The notes under the pieces were generated by a model, which saw nothing but the letters and a program-made list of their open reading frames with translations, did no database searches and was not told where the DNA came from. From Sphingomonas sp. 3P27F8 (GTDB lineage Bacteria; Pseudomonadota; Alphaproteobacteria; Sphingomonadales; Sphingomonadaceae), in contig NZ_SCNL01000004.1 in NCBI RefSeq assembly GCF_005502745.1, positions 124,001-188,000 on the forward strand: 64,000 bases of DNA, read 5' to 3'. Made by a program: the position numbers and the translations under genes. Of the stretch, positions 48,432-58,483 are shown in pieces; position 1 is the stretch's first letter, and every line of letters starts with the position of its first letter.

Positions 48432-49032
48432 GTCGATCACCCGTCAAGGTCGTGACGACGCCCCAGGCGATCAATGCCTGCCCGGCGAAATAGGTCGGCC
48501 AGACCAGCAGATGCGGCAGCATGCTGTGCGCCAGCACGCCCCGCCGCGCAAAGATCAGCAGATCGGACACGACGAACAGCCACGCGCCCAGCGCGACGAT
48601 GGCGCGAGGGAAACGCGCGCTGCTCGCGCCGCCGGCCATCGCGCCAAGGCCAAGCGCATAGGCCACGACGCCCGGATCGGGCAGGATCATCGACGCCGCG
48701 CCCGCCACCGCGATTCCGCCCGCGAGGATCGCAAGCCACGGCGCACCGTTGCGGCGATAGAGAACGACTGCGATCAGATGCCCCGCGAGGAAGGCGAGCG
48801 CGCCCGTCTCCAGCCCCGCGACCTCCAGCAGCACGTCCCCCGCCGCGCCGAGCGCCATGACCGCGGCGATCAGGCGGCCGTCGGGGCCGGCGGCCCGGCG
48901 CGCTGCCCATAAGGCGAGCAGGGCGACGCCCGCCCCCTTCCACGCCACGATCGCCGGCCCGCTCCATCCCATGAGCACCGGCACCATGAAGCTGACACCG
49001 GCGACCAGCGCCGCGGCGAATCCTCTCCCCAT
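48403..49032 (-). CDS. YhhN family lysoplasmalogenase-like membrane protein
   Basis: This is a 209-residue polytopic membrane protein with about eight helices. The YhhN/TMEM86 features are an early WKGAGVALL (Lys in helix 2), GAAGDVLLE, FLAGHLIAVVLY, and LGAWLFVVSDLLIF with its conserved Ser-Asp. Characterised relatives cleave the vinyl-ether bond of lysoplasmalogens; the bacterial substrate is uncertain. It is divergent from trmFO, 74 bases apart. Confidence 0.78.
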   Translation of the reverse strand: MGRGFAAALVAGVSFMVPVLMGWSGPAIVAWKGAGVALLALWAARRAAGPDGRLIAAVMALGAAGDVLLEVAGLETGALAFLAGHLIAVVLYRRNGAPWLAILAGGIAVAGAASMILPDPGVVAYALGLGAMAGGASSARFPRAIVALGAWLFVVSDLLIFARRGVLAHSMLPHLLVWPTYFAGQALIAWGVVTTLTGDRHDHRVHHRL

Positions 49033-49106
49033 AGCGATGTTGTAACGCGCAGCGACCGAAGCGCCAGCGGCTGGCGATCCGAGCCGTGCGGCGCTAACGC
49101 GCCCCG

Positions 49107-50414
49107 ATGACCCACGACATTCACATCATCGGCGGCGGCCTCGCCGGATCGGAAGCGGCATGGCAGCTCGCCGAAGCCGGCTTGCGCGTCCGCCTGTCCG
49201 AAATGCGCGGCGGCGGCGACATGACCCCGGCGCATCAGGGCGACGCGCTGGCCGAGCTCGTCTGTTCGAACAGCTTCCGTTCCGACGATGCCGAGAGCAA
49301 CGCGGTGGGGCTGCTGCATCAGGAGATGCGCGCGCTCGGCTCGCTCGTGATGCGTGAGGGCGATGCGCATCGTGTTCCCGCCGGGTCCGCGCTGGCGGTG
49401 GACCGCGACGGCTTTTCCGCCGGCGTCACCGCCGCGCTCGAGGCGCATGACAACATCACGATCGTGCGCGAGCGCATCGATACCCTGCCGGACGGACCGG
49501 CGATCATCGCCACCGGGCCGCTCACCGCACCGGCACTCGCCGAGGCGATCGGCGCGGAAACGGGCAAGGACGCGCTCGCTTTCTTCGACGCGATCGCGCC
49601 GATCGTCCACCGCGACTCGATCGACATGGACGTGGCATGGTTCCAGAGCCGCTGGGACAAGGGCGACGGCAAGGATTACATCAACTGCCCGCTCGACAAG
49701 GAGCAGTATGAAGCCTTCGTCGCCGGGCTGATCGCGGGCGAGAAGACGGAATATCGCGGCTGGGAGAACGTCCCCTATTTCGAGGGCTGCATGCCGATCG
49801 AGGTGATGGCCGAACGCGGGGCGGAAACGCTGCGCTTCGGCCCGATGAAGCCGGTCGGCCTCGATGATCCGCGCACCGGGCGCTGGCCCTATGCCGTCGT
49901 CCAGCTCCGGCAGGACAATGCCAGCGGAACATTGTGGAACATCGTCGGCTTTCAGACCAAGCTGAAGCACGCCGAGCAGGTGCGCCTGTTCCGCACCATC
50001 CCGGGCCTGGAACAGGCCGAGTTCGCGCGGCTGGGCGGGCTGCACCGCAACACCTTCCTGCGCTCGCCCGAATTGCTCGATGGCGAGCTGCGGCTGAAAT
50101 CGCGCCCGAACATCCGCTTCGCCGGGCAGGTGACAGGCTGCGAGGGCTATATCGAGAGCGCGAGCATCGGGCTGCTCGCGGGGCGGTTCGCGGCGGCGGA
50201 ACTGCGCGGGCGGCCGATCGCCGCGCCGCCGGTTGAAACCGCGCTCGGCGCGCTGCTGCATCACATCACCGGCGCCGCGGTCGCGGAGACCTATCAGCCG
50301 ATGAACGTCAACTTCGGCCTGTTCCCGCCGATCGAGGGCCGGACCAAAAAAGCCGATCGCAAGCGCCTCTACACCGGGCGCGCCCGCACCGCGCTGGCGG
50401 ACTGGCTGGCCTAG
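49107..50414 (+). CDS. trmFO: Folate-dependent tRNA (uracil-54-C5)-methyltransferase
   Basis: This 435-residue FAD enzyme makes ribothymidine 54 in tRNA from methylenetetrahydrofolate. The dinucleotide fold starts at once: [16 protein letters not shown] (about 5-20). Other landmarks are [51 protein letters not shown] and NVNFGLFPP. The length and the C-terminal [15 protein letters not shown] segment are typical. It is convergent with the EF-hand gene, overlapping by 4 bases. Confidence 0.95.
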   Translation: MTHDIHIIGGGLAGSEAAWQLAEAGLRVRLSEMRGGGDMTPAHQGDALAELVCSNSFRSDDAESNAVGLLHQEMRALGSLVMREGDAHRVPAGSALAVDRDGFSAGVTAALEAHDNITIVRERIDTLPDGPAIIATGPLTAPALAEAIGAETGKDALAFFDAIAPIVHRDSIDMDVAWFQSRWDKGDGKDYINCPLDKEQYEAFVAGLIAGEKTEYRGWENVPYFEGCMPIEVMAERGAETLRFGPMKPVGLDDPRTGRWPYAVVQLRQDNASGTLWNIVGFQTKLKHAEQVRLFRTIPGLEQAEFARLGGLHRNTFLRSPELLDGELRLKSRPNIRFAGQVTGCEGYIESASIGLLAGRFAAAELRGRPIAAPPVETALGALLHHITGAAVAETYQPMNVNFGLFPPIEGRTKKADRKRLYTGRARTALADWLA

Positions 50415-50869
50415 TCCTCGGGCGGGGCAGCAGGCGCCGCCGCGCACACGCACTTCGGCTTCGGATGGCGTTTGGGCGCGGTGGTGGCGAATTCGGCGCG
50501 ATCGAGCGCGCCGGACCGATCACGATCCGCGCCGCCGAACCGGGTCGTCGTCTTGATCGCCCATTCGTCGAACGAGAGCTTGCCGTCGCCATTGGTGTCG
50601 AGCCTGGCGAAGGCCTTGCGACGCGAGGCGAGATATTCCTCCCGCGTGACCTTGCCGTCGCGATCCTTGTCGTAGCGATCGAAGCGCTTCTGCTCGCGCG
50701 TGCGCGCGCTGGCCTCCGGCACATCGGGCAAGGCATCGTCCTGCGGCAATGCCGCCAGCGCAGGCTGCGGCGGCAGCACCGCCTCGCGCGCCGCATCACC
50801 ATGAAAGAGCACCCAGCCCGCTGCGACCATCAACAACGCCGCCACGCCGCCCACCGCATATCGCCACAT
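50411..50869 (-). CDS. EF-hand calcium-binding protein, membrane anchored or secreted
   Basis: This 152-residue protein starts with a single hydrophobic helix ([19 protein letters not shown]), a signal or anchor. Three EF-hand loops follow: [32 protein letters not shown] and [15 protein letters not shown], all with the Dx(D/N)xDG pattern and acidic residue at position 12. A basic tail ends in [14 protein letters not shown]. It probably sits in the periplasm and binds calcium; its partner is unknown. The ATG at 50869 is preceded by a G-run. Confidence 0.78.
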   Translation of the reverse strand: MWRYAVGGVAALLMVAAGWVLFHGDAAREAVLPPQPALAALPQDDALPDVPEASARTREQKRFDRYDKDRDGKVTREEYLASRRKAFARLDTNGDGKLSFDEWAIKTTTRFGGADRDRSGALDRAEFATTAPKRHPKPKCVCAAAPAAPPED

Positions 50870-50937
50870 ATCGAAACCCCCCGGTGCCGGGGATGGTAAA
50901 GCCTCGCGCGCCAGACGCAACGGGCGGCGGCCTGCGA

Positions 50938-51582
50938 TCAGCGCCCGGTCAGCCGATGCCACGCAAGCCGGGCGACACGCCTCGCGCCACCTTCGTGGGG
51001 CGGCACATCGAGATCGATACGCGCGAGATGCGCCAGCGCGCCAAGCGCACGGCCGCTGGCGCTCCAGTGCTGCGCTGTCGCCTGCGCCAGCAACGGTGCC
51101 GCCGCCGCGCGCGCGCGGCGCGCCAGCGCGGGATCGGCGGTGAGCAGCGCGAGATCGGCGAGCGCCCAGCCGCGGCCCGCCGCATCCACCGGGTCGTCGG
51201 CATGGATCGCGGCGGCGGCCAGCACGAACAGGCCACCGCGCGCGTGCGCAAACCCGGCGAGCGCGGCATCGTCGGGAGCATCGAGCAACAGCTGCCAGCC
51301 ATCGACCATCGCCGCCGCCCGCGCGCCGTCCACCGCCGAAAGCGCGCGCAGGATCGGATTCGCGGGTGGCTGCGCCGATCGCAGCGCATCGTGCCACCAG
51401 GTGAGCCGCATCTGCGCCACCAGCGGCTCCTTCGTGCCGAGCGCGAGCCGCGCCAGCGTCACGTCCAGCGCGAACAGCGCGTGAAGCGTCTCGCCGCCCG
51501 TGCGGGCGTAGCCGAGCGCGAGCGCGCGATCGGGGCGATCGGCGGCAGGGTTAACGCCAAAGATTTCTGTCGCGTTTACCAT
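50938..51582 (-). CDS. Squalene/phytoene-synthase-like protein (NDUFAF6-type)
   Basis: This 214-residue all-helical protein resembles the first helices of trans-isoprenyl synthases (ALFALDVTLARLAL, then AQMRLTWWHDAL). The aspartate-rich motifs needed to bind prenyl diphosphate are missing and it is shorter than true synthases (about 280 residues). Similar stand-alone proteins in alphaproteobacteria are relatives of the mitochondrial complex I assembly factor NDUFAF6. That makes a role in respiratory assembly possible, given the nuo operon 6 kb away, but this is inference. It is divergent from the tadG-like gene. Confidence 0.6.
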   Translation of the reverse strand: MVNATEIFGVNPAADRPDRALALGYARTGGETLHALFALDVTLARLALGTKEPLVAQMRLTWWHDALRSAQPPANPILRALSAVDGARAAAMVDGWQLLLDAPDDAALAGFAHARGGLFVLAAAAIHADDPVDAAGRGWALADLALLTADPALARRARAAAAPLLAQATAQHWSASGRALGALAHLARIDLDVPPHEGGARRVARLAWHRLTGR

Positions 51583-51662
51583 TTCATTTGAGCCGCCATT
51601 AGCCGTGCCCGGTCCATGGCGTCGGTCCCGGATACCGGGAGGGACAGCTTAAGGTCGGGCGA

Positions 51663-53537
51663 ATGCGTGCTGAAGAAGCAGATCGAGGGACATTTCTCAA
51701 CCGCTTACGGCGTGATCGACGCGGCAACACGCTCGCGTTGATGGCGGCGATGCTGGTGCCGATGGCGGGCCTCGCAGGCTCCGCGGTCGATACCGCGCGG
51801 CTCTATCTCGTCAAGGTCCGGCTCCAGCAGGCATGCGATGCGGGGGTGCTCGCCGGGCGCAAGGCGATGATCTCGTCCCCGAACAATCTCTATGATAGCA
51901 ACGCGCAGGCGCAGGCGGCCTCATTCTTCACGAATAATTTCACGTCCGGCTGGATGACGACGAACAATGTCTCCTTCAGCGCATCGCCGACCAGCGACAA
52001 CCAGCTTGCCGGCACCGCCTCCGCGACGGTGCCGATGGCGCTGATGGGCATGTTCGGCATTGCGCCTTCCGCCCTGACGGTGAACTGCACCGCCCGCTAC
52101 GACACCGCCGATACCGACGTGATGTTCGTGCTCGACAACACCGGATCGATGGCGTGTCCGCCGAACCAGCCCGATTCCTGCGGCCAGCCCACCCTTTCCT
52201 ATACGCGGCCTGACGGCACGACCGGCTATTACGTTCAGCCGGCGAGCGGATCGCGCATCGCCGCGCTGCAAAGCGCGGTGATGACCTTCTACGATACGGT
52301 GGCGTCGACCATGGATCCGTCGAGCCACATCCGATATGGCTTCGTCACATACACTTCCACGGTGAATGCGGGCGGCGCGGTGACCTCGCTGTCGCCCGAT
52401 TATATCGTGAACAACTGGACGTACGACACGCGGACGCCCGCACCGTCGCCATCCGGTGATGTGAACAACGGCAGCTCTTCGTCGGTCACGACGAGCGGCG
52501 TGTCGCAAACGACGTGCAACAACCAGGCGGGCCGCAGCCCGGCAAGCGGCTACAACGCCGGCACCGCGACCGTCTATACCACCTCCTGGAACAGCAACGG
52601 CAGCAAGTGCACCGTAACGACCCAGCCGGTCCGCATGTCGTGGATCTATGGCTATCAGTCGCTGGATACGAGCCAGTTGAAGCTCGGGAACACGATCACC
52701 GATCCGACGAAGATCACCGGCGCGCAGGTGAAATGGCAGGGCTGCCTGGAAGAACGTGACACGACCGTGTCGTCCACCTTCGACCCGACCAACCCGACGC
52801 CCGACATCGATCCGGATCTCGTCCCCACCAGCGACAGCACGCGCTGGCGGCCGATGTGGCCCGACGTGATCTATGCCCGCAACGGCGTGAGCGGAAACAT
52901 CACCAAAAGCGGCAGCGGCCCGCCGGTGGGCGATACGGCCGCGCCCGGCAACAGCAGCACGGGTTATTATGCCTATGCCGACACGAAGCTGACCTACCTG
53001 TCGAGCGGCTTCATGGTCTGCGGCAAGCCTGTGTCGCGCATCAAGCCGATGAGCCGCAGCGATGTATCCAATTACGTCTATGCGTCGGATTTCGTGCCGT
53101 GGGGCGGCACGTATCACGATACCGGCATGATCTGGGGCCTGCGCCTGATATCACCGACCGGCCTGTTCGCGTCGGACACCACCGCATGGCCGAACCGCAA
53201 TCCGCCGAACCGCTACATCGTGTTCATGACGGACGGCAACATGGCGACCAATTCCAGCATCTACGGGATGTGGGGATGGGAGCAATATGACAAGCGGACG
53301 ACCGGCGGCACGCTGAACGGCGATACCGTTCACAACGCGCGCTTCCTTGCCACGTGTCAGGAGGCGAAGAACCGCAACGTCACGATCTTCGTCGTCAGCG
53401 TGAAGACGGCGCCCGATGCGAACCTCAATGCCTGCGCCTCGTCCGGCTCCGCCTATTTCGCCACCGATGCGGCGTCGCTGACGGCGGCGTTCCAGACCAT
53501 CGCCAAGCAGGTGGCCATGCTGAGGCTTTCGCAATGA
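51663..53537 (+). CDS. TadG-like pilus-associated protein with VWA domain
   Basis: This 624-residue protein has the N-terminal Tad signature: a short basic stretch (RLRRDRRGN) then a hydrophobic helix TLALMAAMLVPMAGLAGSAVD that anchors it. A von Willebrand A fold follows, with the metal-ion site VMFVLDNTGSM (about 154-164) and a later FMTDGN, interrupted by a roughly 300-residue Ser/Thr/Asn/Gly-rich insertion. Such proteins lie in the periplasm or at the surface and are tied to Flp/Tad pili. No other tad genes are in the window. The stop overlaps the next start by ATGA. Confidence 0.78.
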   Translation: MRAEEADRGTFLNRLRRDRRGNTLALMAAMLVPMAGLAGSAVDTARLYLVKVRLQQACDAGVLAGRKAMISSPNNLYDSNAQAQAASFFTNNFTSGWMTTNNVSFSASPTSDNQLAGTASATVPMALMGMFGIAPSALTVNCTARYDTADTDVMFVLDNTGSMACPPNQPDSCGQPTLSYTRPDGTTGYYVQPASGSRIAALQSAVMTFYDTVASTMDPSSHIRYGFVTYTSTVNAGGAVTSLSPDYIVNNWTYDTRTPAPSPSGDVNNGSSSSVTTSGVSQTTCNNQAGRSPASGYNAGTATVYTTSWNSNGSKCTVTTQPVRMSWIYGYQSLDTSQLKLGNTITDPTKITGAQVKWQGCLEERDTTVSSTFDPTNPTPDIDPDLVPTSDSTRWRPMWPDVIYARNGVSGNITKSGSGPPVGDTAAPGNSSTGYYAYADTKLTYLSSGFMVCGKPVSRIKPMSRSDVSNYVYASDFVPWGGTYHDTGMIWGLRLISPTGLFASDTTAWPNRNPPNRYIVFMTDGNMATNSSIYGMWGWEQYDKRTTGGTLNGDTVHNARFLATCQEAKNRNVTIFVVSVKTAPDANLNACASSGSAYFATDAASLTAAFQTIAKQVAMLRLSQ

Positions 53538-54121
53538 TCGCGCTGTTCCGCCGCCTGAGCCGGGACCGGCGCGGCGTGACCATCGTGGAATTCGCGCTGG
53601 TCGCGCCGGTCATGCTGATCCTGCTGATGGGCCTGGGGGACATGCTCTATCAGGGCTACGTCCAGTCGGTGCTGACCGGCGCGGTACAGAAGGCCGCGCG
53701 TGACGCGACGATCCAGGGCAATGCGCAGAACACCGCCGCGCTCGATGCCAAAGTGACGTCGATGGTGCAATATATCGCGCCCGCGGCGACATTCGCCTCG
53801 TCCCGCAAGAGCTACGCCTATTTCGGCGCAGCGGCGCCTGAGCCGTTCATCGACACGAACGGCAACGGCGTGCGCGATCCCGGCGAATGCTATACCGACA
53901 TCAACGGCAACAAGGCGTGGGATGCCGATCCCGGCGCGACGGGCCAGGGCGGCGCGAACGACGCCACGATGTATACGATGACCGTCACCTATCCACGGCT
54001 GTTTCCGGTCGCTTCGCTGATCGGCTGGCCGTCTACGCTGACGATCAGCGCGATGACGTTCCTGAAGAACCAGCCCTACGCCACCCAGGTTCAACCGACA
54101 CAGGCCACCATATGCATCTGA
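53534..54121 (+). CDS. TadE-like pseudopilin with Ca-loop-like insertion
   Basis: This 195-residue protein begins LFRRLSRDRRGVTIVEFALVAPVM, the classic TadE signature: a basic stretch, Gly, then Val-Glu-Phe-Ala-Leu at the head of one transmembrane helix. Around residues 98-130 are two loops, DTNGNGVRDPGE and DINGNKAWDAD, that look like dockerin or EF-type calcium loops. The C-terminal part is a small beta domain. It is coupled at both ends: ATGA with the tadG-like gene, and a 10-base overlap with the next gene. Confidence 0.75.
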   Translation: MIALFRRLSRDRRGVTIVEFALVAPVMLILLMGLGDMLYQGYVQSVLTGAVQKAARDATIQGNAQNTAALDAKVTSMVQYIAPAATFASSRKSYAYFGAAAPEPFIDTNGNGVRDPGECYTDINGNKAWDADPGATGQGGANDATMYTMTVTYPRLFPVASLIGWPSTLTISAMTFLKNQPYATQVQPTQATICI

Positions 54122-54846
54122 CCGCTCCCCGACCGCGCGGCGCCCGCGCGCTGCTTCACCGCCTTGCCAGCGATACCAGCGGGCTGGCGCTGCTCGAGTT
54201 CGCATTTTCGATGCCGCTCGTTCTCGGCATGGGGATGTATGCGCTCGAGGCGGGGAATCTCGCGCTGGCGAACCTGCGGGTCAACCAGATCGCACTGAAT
54301 CTGGCGGACAACGCCTCACGCGTCGGCCTTACCAGCCCGCTCTCGATCCAGCAGATCCGCGAGTGGGACATCAACGACGTGCTGCAGGCGGCACGCGTGC
54401 AGGGCTCCGGCATCGGCCTGACGAGCAACGGGCGGATCATCATCTCCAGCCTCGAAAACGTCCAGCAGAGCTATGATAGCGCCCCCACGCAGCGTATCCA
54501 CTGGCAACGCTGTGTCGGGTTAATGAGCGGCACCGGATACGATTCATCCTACGGCACCACCTCGGCCGCCGCCGGGACCGATGCGACGAGCGGCAACCAG
54601 GGAACACCGGCGCCCTCCGGGATGGGCGATCCCACCGCGCTGGTCAACGCGCCGTCCGGCGCCGGCGTGATGTTCGTCGAGCTGAATTTCAAATACAAGC
54701 CGCTCGTCACCGCGTATTTCGTCGGCATCCCGCGTATCCATTATGTCGCTTCATTCGTCGTGCGCAGCGACAAGCGCGATTATGCGCAGATCTACAACCC
54801 GACACCGGCCGCGCCGCGCTCTACCTGCGACAAATATTCCGCCTGA
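54112..54846 (+). CDS. Second TadE-like protein
   Basis: This is a 244-residue protein with an N-terminal basic segment, then GLALLEFAFSMPLVLGMGMYALEAGNLAL, with Glu in the TadE-typical position at the start of the helix. The rest is predicted to be extracytoplasmic and is rich in Ser, Thr and Gly, with two spaced cysteines and a C-terminal Cys-Asp-Lys-Tyr. It is the third gene of a three-gene operon. The trio TadG plus two TadE-like proteins suggests a minor-pilin assembly set, but the secretion machinery must lie elsewhere. Confidence 0.7.
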   Translation: MHLTAPRPRGARALLHRLASDTSGLALLEFAFSMPLVLGMGMYALEAGNLALANLRVNQIALNLADNASRVGLTSPLSIQQIREWDINDVLQAARVQGSGIGLTSNGRIIISSLENVQQSYDSAPTQRIHWQRCVGLMSGTGYDSSYGTTSAAAGTDATSGNQGTPAPSGMGDPTALVNAPSGAGVMFVELNFKYKPLVTAYFVGIPRIHYVASFVVRSDKRDYAQIYNPTPAAPRSTCDKYSA

Positions 54847-54877
54847 ACGCCCGCGGGGGGGCTTCCCGATCGGGCGC

Positions 54878-56113
54878 TCAATGCTGGTTGGCAAGCGCGC
54901 CGTCGTCGATCGCTGGCGCCTTGCGCCGGACGCCGCTCAACTCCGCCACTCCCCATAGCGGTGGCGCGGCCTCCGCTGGCGCGACCGCGGGCAGCCGCAG
55001 CGACTGCCGCTTCATGCACGGCGTACGGCCCTCGAACTCCTCACAATTCCACAGCGCGCGATCAAGCCCGGAGGGCGTGTCCCGGATATAACTGAAAGAC
55101 ATCGCCGCTATTTCCGCAAGTGTCAGCGGCAACGCATGACCCGCCTTGGCCGGATCGGTCCACAGCATTACGCGGCATTTCGCCCGATCGCCGCAGGCCG
55201 CGCGCGCGATCACGGGGAATTGCGCTGACTGGTCCGCCGCGAACCGCACAAGGAACACGTCAGGATCGTCGGCGAGCGGCGGCGGAATGCGGCCGGTGTA
55301 GCGCGCGGCATCCCCCGCCGCCCCGTCTTCAGGCGGCCCCGCTCCCGCGCGGTGCGCCTCGGACAAATCCGCGAGCTTTATGATAAGTGGTTCGTTGCCG
55401 CTCCAGGCGCGGCCGAACGCCGGGGGTGTGCCCCACCAGCCGGTCCAGCGGAAGAACAGGTGAGTGTGTACGGCGGCGATCTTGTCCAGGCTGGCACTCC
55501 AGTAAGGGACCACCCAGTCAGTGTGATAATGCGTGGCATATCCGACCGGACGATAGACCGCGCCGTGCAGCGCGGCGGTCGCCAGTTGCCGCGCCCGGCG
55601 CCACGCACTTTCAGACGGCACGCGCCCCAGCGCGCCATCGCAGGTGAAGGTGAACTGGCAGCCGGTCGAACGCTCCGCTCCCTGGAAGACGACGCCGCAG
55701 ACCGTCTTTGGAAAGGCGGGATGGCGCAGCCGGTTGAGCACCACCTGCACCACCGCGCGCTCGCCGACGGCATCGTCGCCCGCCTCGTAATAGGCGGCGG
55801 CGGCGAGGCAATCGGTCGCGCGCGCAAGATCGGCGGCAAGGCCGACGAACGCGAAGGGGCGCGCCGCGGGCTTCGGCCCGCTGGCGAACGGAATAGCCGA
55901 GTTATAGGCGCGCGCGTCGTCTGGCGAGAGCGCCTGCAGCTTTACCGGCTCGACCGGAGGCAATTCGGTCGGAGTCATCACGCGACGCGGGGCCTTCGCA
56001 TGACGACAGGAAGCTGGCGCACGCGTGCCGATCACCACCGCCAGCGGCAGCACGAGCGCCCCCACCGCGATCAGCGCCAGGATCGCGTGAAGCAGCGGTG
56101 GGCGGCGGGTCAT
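54878..56113 (-). CDS. SleB-type cell wall hydrolase
   Basis: This is a 411-residue protein with an N-terminal hydrophobic anchor (LLHAILALIAVGALVLPLAVV). The SleB/CwlJ Hydrolase_2 domain spans about 105-230: CLAAAAYYEAGDDAVGERAVVQVVLNR holds the catalytic Glu, and VCGVVFQG, CQFTFTCDG and YATHYHTDWV follow. It should cut peptidoglycan glycan strands in the periplasm. A further about 180 C-terminal residues with spaced cysteines are of unknown role. The start is placed at the ATG 56113, just before the anchor; the much longer open frame upstream is only the shadow of cysK. Confidence 0.8.
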   Translation of the reverse strand: MTRRPPLLHAILALIAVGALVLPLAVVIGTRAPASCRHAKAPRRVMTPTELPPVEPVKLQALSPDDARAYNSAIPFASGPKPAARPFAFVGLAADLARATDCLAAAAYYEAGDDAVGERAVVQVVLNRLRHPAFPKTVCGVVFQGAERSTGCQFTFTCDGALGRVPSESAWRRARQLATAALHGAVYRPVGYATHYHTDWVVPYWSASLDKIAAVHTHLFFRWTGWWGTPPAFGRAWSGNEPLIIKLADLSEAHRAGAGPPEDGAAGDAARYTGRIPPPLADDPDVFLVRFAADQSAQFPVIARAACGDRAKCRVMLWTDPAKAGHALPLTLAEIAAMSFSYIRDTPSGLDRALWNCEEFEGRTPCMKRQSLRLPAVAPAEAAPPLWGVAELSGVRRKAPAIDDGALANQH

Positions 56114-56124
56114 GGAGGCTGGCG

Positions 56125-57045
56125 TCAGGCTTCCGGCAGGAAATCCGGCACGGAAAGATAGCGCTCGCCGGTATCGTAGTTGAAGCCGAGCACGCGCGAT
56201 CCTGCGGGCAGCTCGGTCAGTTTCTGCGCGATCGCCGCCAGCGTCGCGCCCGAGGAAATGCCGACCAGCAGGCCTTCCTCGCGCGCGGAGCGACGAGCCA
56301 TGTTCTTCGCGGCATCCGCCTCCACCGCGATCACCCCATCGATCGACTGGGTATGGAGGTTGGTGGGAATGAAGCCGGCCCCGATGCCCTGGATCGGGTG
56401 CGGCCCCGGCTGACCGCCGCCGATCACCGGCGAGGCGCTCGGCTCGACCGCGAACACCTTCAGCTTCGGCCATGTTTTCTTCAGCGTTTCCGCAACGCCG
56501 GTGATGTGGCCGCCCGTGCCGACGCCCGTGACGATCACGTCGATCGGCGCATCGGCAAAATCCTTCAGGATTTCCTGGGCGGTGGTGCGGACGTGCACGT
56601 CGATGTTCGCCGGATTGTCGAACTGTTGCGGCATCCACGCGCCAGGTGTCTGCTGGACGAGTTCCAGCGCGCGCTCGATCGCCCCCTTCATGCCCTTTTC
56701 GCGCGGGGTGAGATCGAACGTCGCGCCGTAGGCAAGCATCAGGCGGCGGCGCTCGATGCTCATGCTCTCCGGCATCACCAGCACCAGCTTGTAGCCCTTG
56801 ACCGCCGCAACCATCGCCAGCCCGATACCAGTGTTGCCGCTGGTCGGCTCGATGATCGTGCCGCCAGGCTTGAGCAGCCCGTCCTGCTCGGCCGCCTCGA
56901 TCATCGCGAGCGCGATACGATCCTTGATCGAGCCGCCGGGGTTGGAGCGTTCGGACTTGATCCACACCTCGGCATCCGGGAACAGCCGCTGCATGCGGAC
57001 ATGCGGAGTGTTGCCGATCGTCTCCAGGATCGTATTGGCTTTCAT
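56125..57045 (-). CDS. cysK: Cysteine synthase A
   Basis: This 306-residue PLP enzyme makes cysteine from O-acetylserine and sulfide. The PLP lysine is Lys41 in GGSIKDR, the substrate loop [10 protein letters not shown] and the phosphate-binding [10 protein letters not shown] are present, and GISSGA lies near the C-terminus. The length is that of the CysK type, not the longer cystathionine beta-synthase. The start overlaps the stop of the MFS gene (ATGA). Confidence 0.95.
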   Translation of the reverse strand: MKANTILETIGNTPHVRMQRLFPDAEVWIKSERSNPGGSIKDRIALAMIEAAEQDGLLKPGGTIIEPTSGNTGIGLAMVAAVKGYKLVLVMPESMSIERRRLMLAYGATFDLTPREKGMKGAIERALELVQQTPGAWMPQQFDNPANIDVHVRTTAQEILKDFADAPIDVIVTGVGTGGHITGVAETLKKTWPKLKVFAVEPSASPVIGGGQPGPHPIQGIGAGFIPTNLHTQSIDGVIAVEADAAKNMARRSAREEGLLVGISSGATLAAIAQKLTELPAGSRVLGFNYDTGERYLSVPDFLPEA

Positions 57046-58328
57046 GACTGCGCTACTCCATGGGGCCGCGGCACATCCTGTCCCGCAGCGTCAGGTGGAT
57101 CAAACGTCTTGGCGAGCTTCAGTTCCGGATACAGCCGGGACCATAACAGGGTGATGACTATCGCGCTGATACCGCCGAACACCACGGCACCAACCGGCCC
57201 GAGGATAGAAGCCATCAGCCCGCTCTCCGCCTCCCCAAGCTCGTTAGACGCCGAGATCGTGAGTTGGCTGACCGCATTCACCCGCCCACGCATCGCATCC
57301 GGCGTGTGGAGCTGGATCAGCGACGAGCGGACATAGACCGACACCATATCCGCACCCCCGGCGACGATCAGCGCGAGGAAGCTGATGATGAAGCTCGTCG
57401 AGATGCCGAAGATCAGGATCGCCAGCGCGAACACCATAACGGCCAACAGCATCTTTCGGCCGACATCATGGCGCATCGGGCGGAAAGAGAACCAGATCGC
57501 CGTCACCGCCGCGCCGATGCCCATTCCCGCCGCAAGCACGCCCAGACCGGTTGCGCCGACGTGCAGGATATCGCGAGCGTAGATCGGCAGCAGCGCCGTC
57601 GCTCCAGCCAGCAGCACGACGAAGAGATCGAGCGTGATCGTCGCCTGAACCAGCCGATTGCGCTTCACATAGGCGAAGCCGTCCAGCACGCGCGCGATCG
57701 GGTGCCGATCGGTCTGCGCCGGCGGTTGCGGGACGCGGCCGATCAGGAAGATGCCGATCAGCGCCACGAGGTACAGGATCGAGACGCAGCCATAGGCGAC
57801 ATCAGGATGGATCGCATAAAGCAGGCCGCCAAGGCTCGGGCCCGCGATCGTGCCCACCTGCCATGCGATCGAGGAAATCGCGATCGCGGTGGGCAGGGTT
57901 TCTCGCGGCACGAGGTTCGGGGCGAGCGCCGAATAGGCCGGCCCCGAAAAGGCGCGCGCCACGCCCAGCAGCACGGCGGCAAAGAACAGCGCTGGCAGTG
58001 TCAGCGCCCCCAGCCAGGTCAGCATACCCAGCATCGCCGAAACGAAGATCAGCAGCAATGTGGTGAAGCGCACGACCCAGCGCCGGTCGAACGTATCGGC
58101 GACCAGCCCTACCACCGGCGTGAGGAAGAACAGCGGCAGAAACTGTGCCAACCCCATCATTCCGAGCAGGAACGCGGCCCGCTTGATATCCATGGTTTCA
58201 CGCGCGATGCCATAGACTTGCCAGCCGATGATGATCGCCTGCGCACTGGTGCCGATCGTGCCGGCGAGGCGCGAACACCAATAAGCGCGAAAATTGGCGA
58301 TGCGCAGCGGATGGGTCGGGACGGCCAT
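57042..58328 (-). CDS. MFS exporter (DHA3/EntS-like)
   Basis: This is a 428-residue transporter with 12 predicted helices. Motif A between helices 2 and 3 is seen as [12 protein letters not shown], and its counterpart in the second half is [11 protein letters not shown]. The overall pattern ([21 protein letters not shown] at the start, [20 protein letters not shown]) matches the enterobactin-exporter-like DHA3 group. The substrate is unknown; coupling to cysK (ATGA) may be incidental or may suggest export of a cysteine-related metabolite. The ATG at 58328 fits the first helix. Confidence 0.82.
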   Translation of the reverse strand: MAVPTHPLRIANFRAYWCSRLAGTIGTSAQAIIIGWQVYGIARETMDIKRAAFLLGMMGLAQFLPLFFLTPVVGLVADTFDRRWVVRFTTLLLIFVSAMLGMLTWLGALTLPALFFAAVLLGVARAFSGPAYSALAPNLVPRETLPTAIAISSIAWQVGTIAGPSLGGLLYAIHPDVAYGCVSILYLVALIGIFLIGRVPQPPAQTDRHPIARVLDGFAYVKRNRLVQATITLDLFVVLLAGATALLPIYARDILHVGATGLGVLAAGMGIGAAVTAIWFSFRPMRHDVGRKMLLAVMVFALAILIFGISTSFIISFLALIVAGGADMVSVYVRSSLIQLHTPDAMRGRVNAVSQLTISASNELGEAESGLMASILGPVGAVVFGGISAIVITLLWSRLYPELKLAKTFDPPDAAGQDVPRPHGVAQS

Positions 58329-58483
58329 TACCTGTCGATTAAGGCGCACGATCCCGCCGCGCAACGATGCTTCGCCTGAACCGGGCGATAGCCAACCTTC
58401 TCGGCACGGCGCGGATTGCGCGCGCGGGGCCTGCGAGACTATAGGCGTCGCTCTTCCCCAAGGAAAACGAGGTCTTTTCAAAC

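Noticed and set aside
56114..56965. A long upstream extension of the SleB-type hydrolase frame, giving about 695 residues
   Set aside because: The extra part is a shadow frame of cysK on the same strand, has very high Arg/Gly content, and lies before the obvious membrane anchor at 56113.
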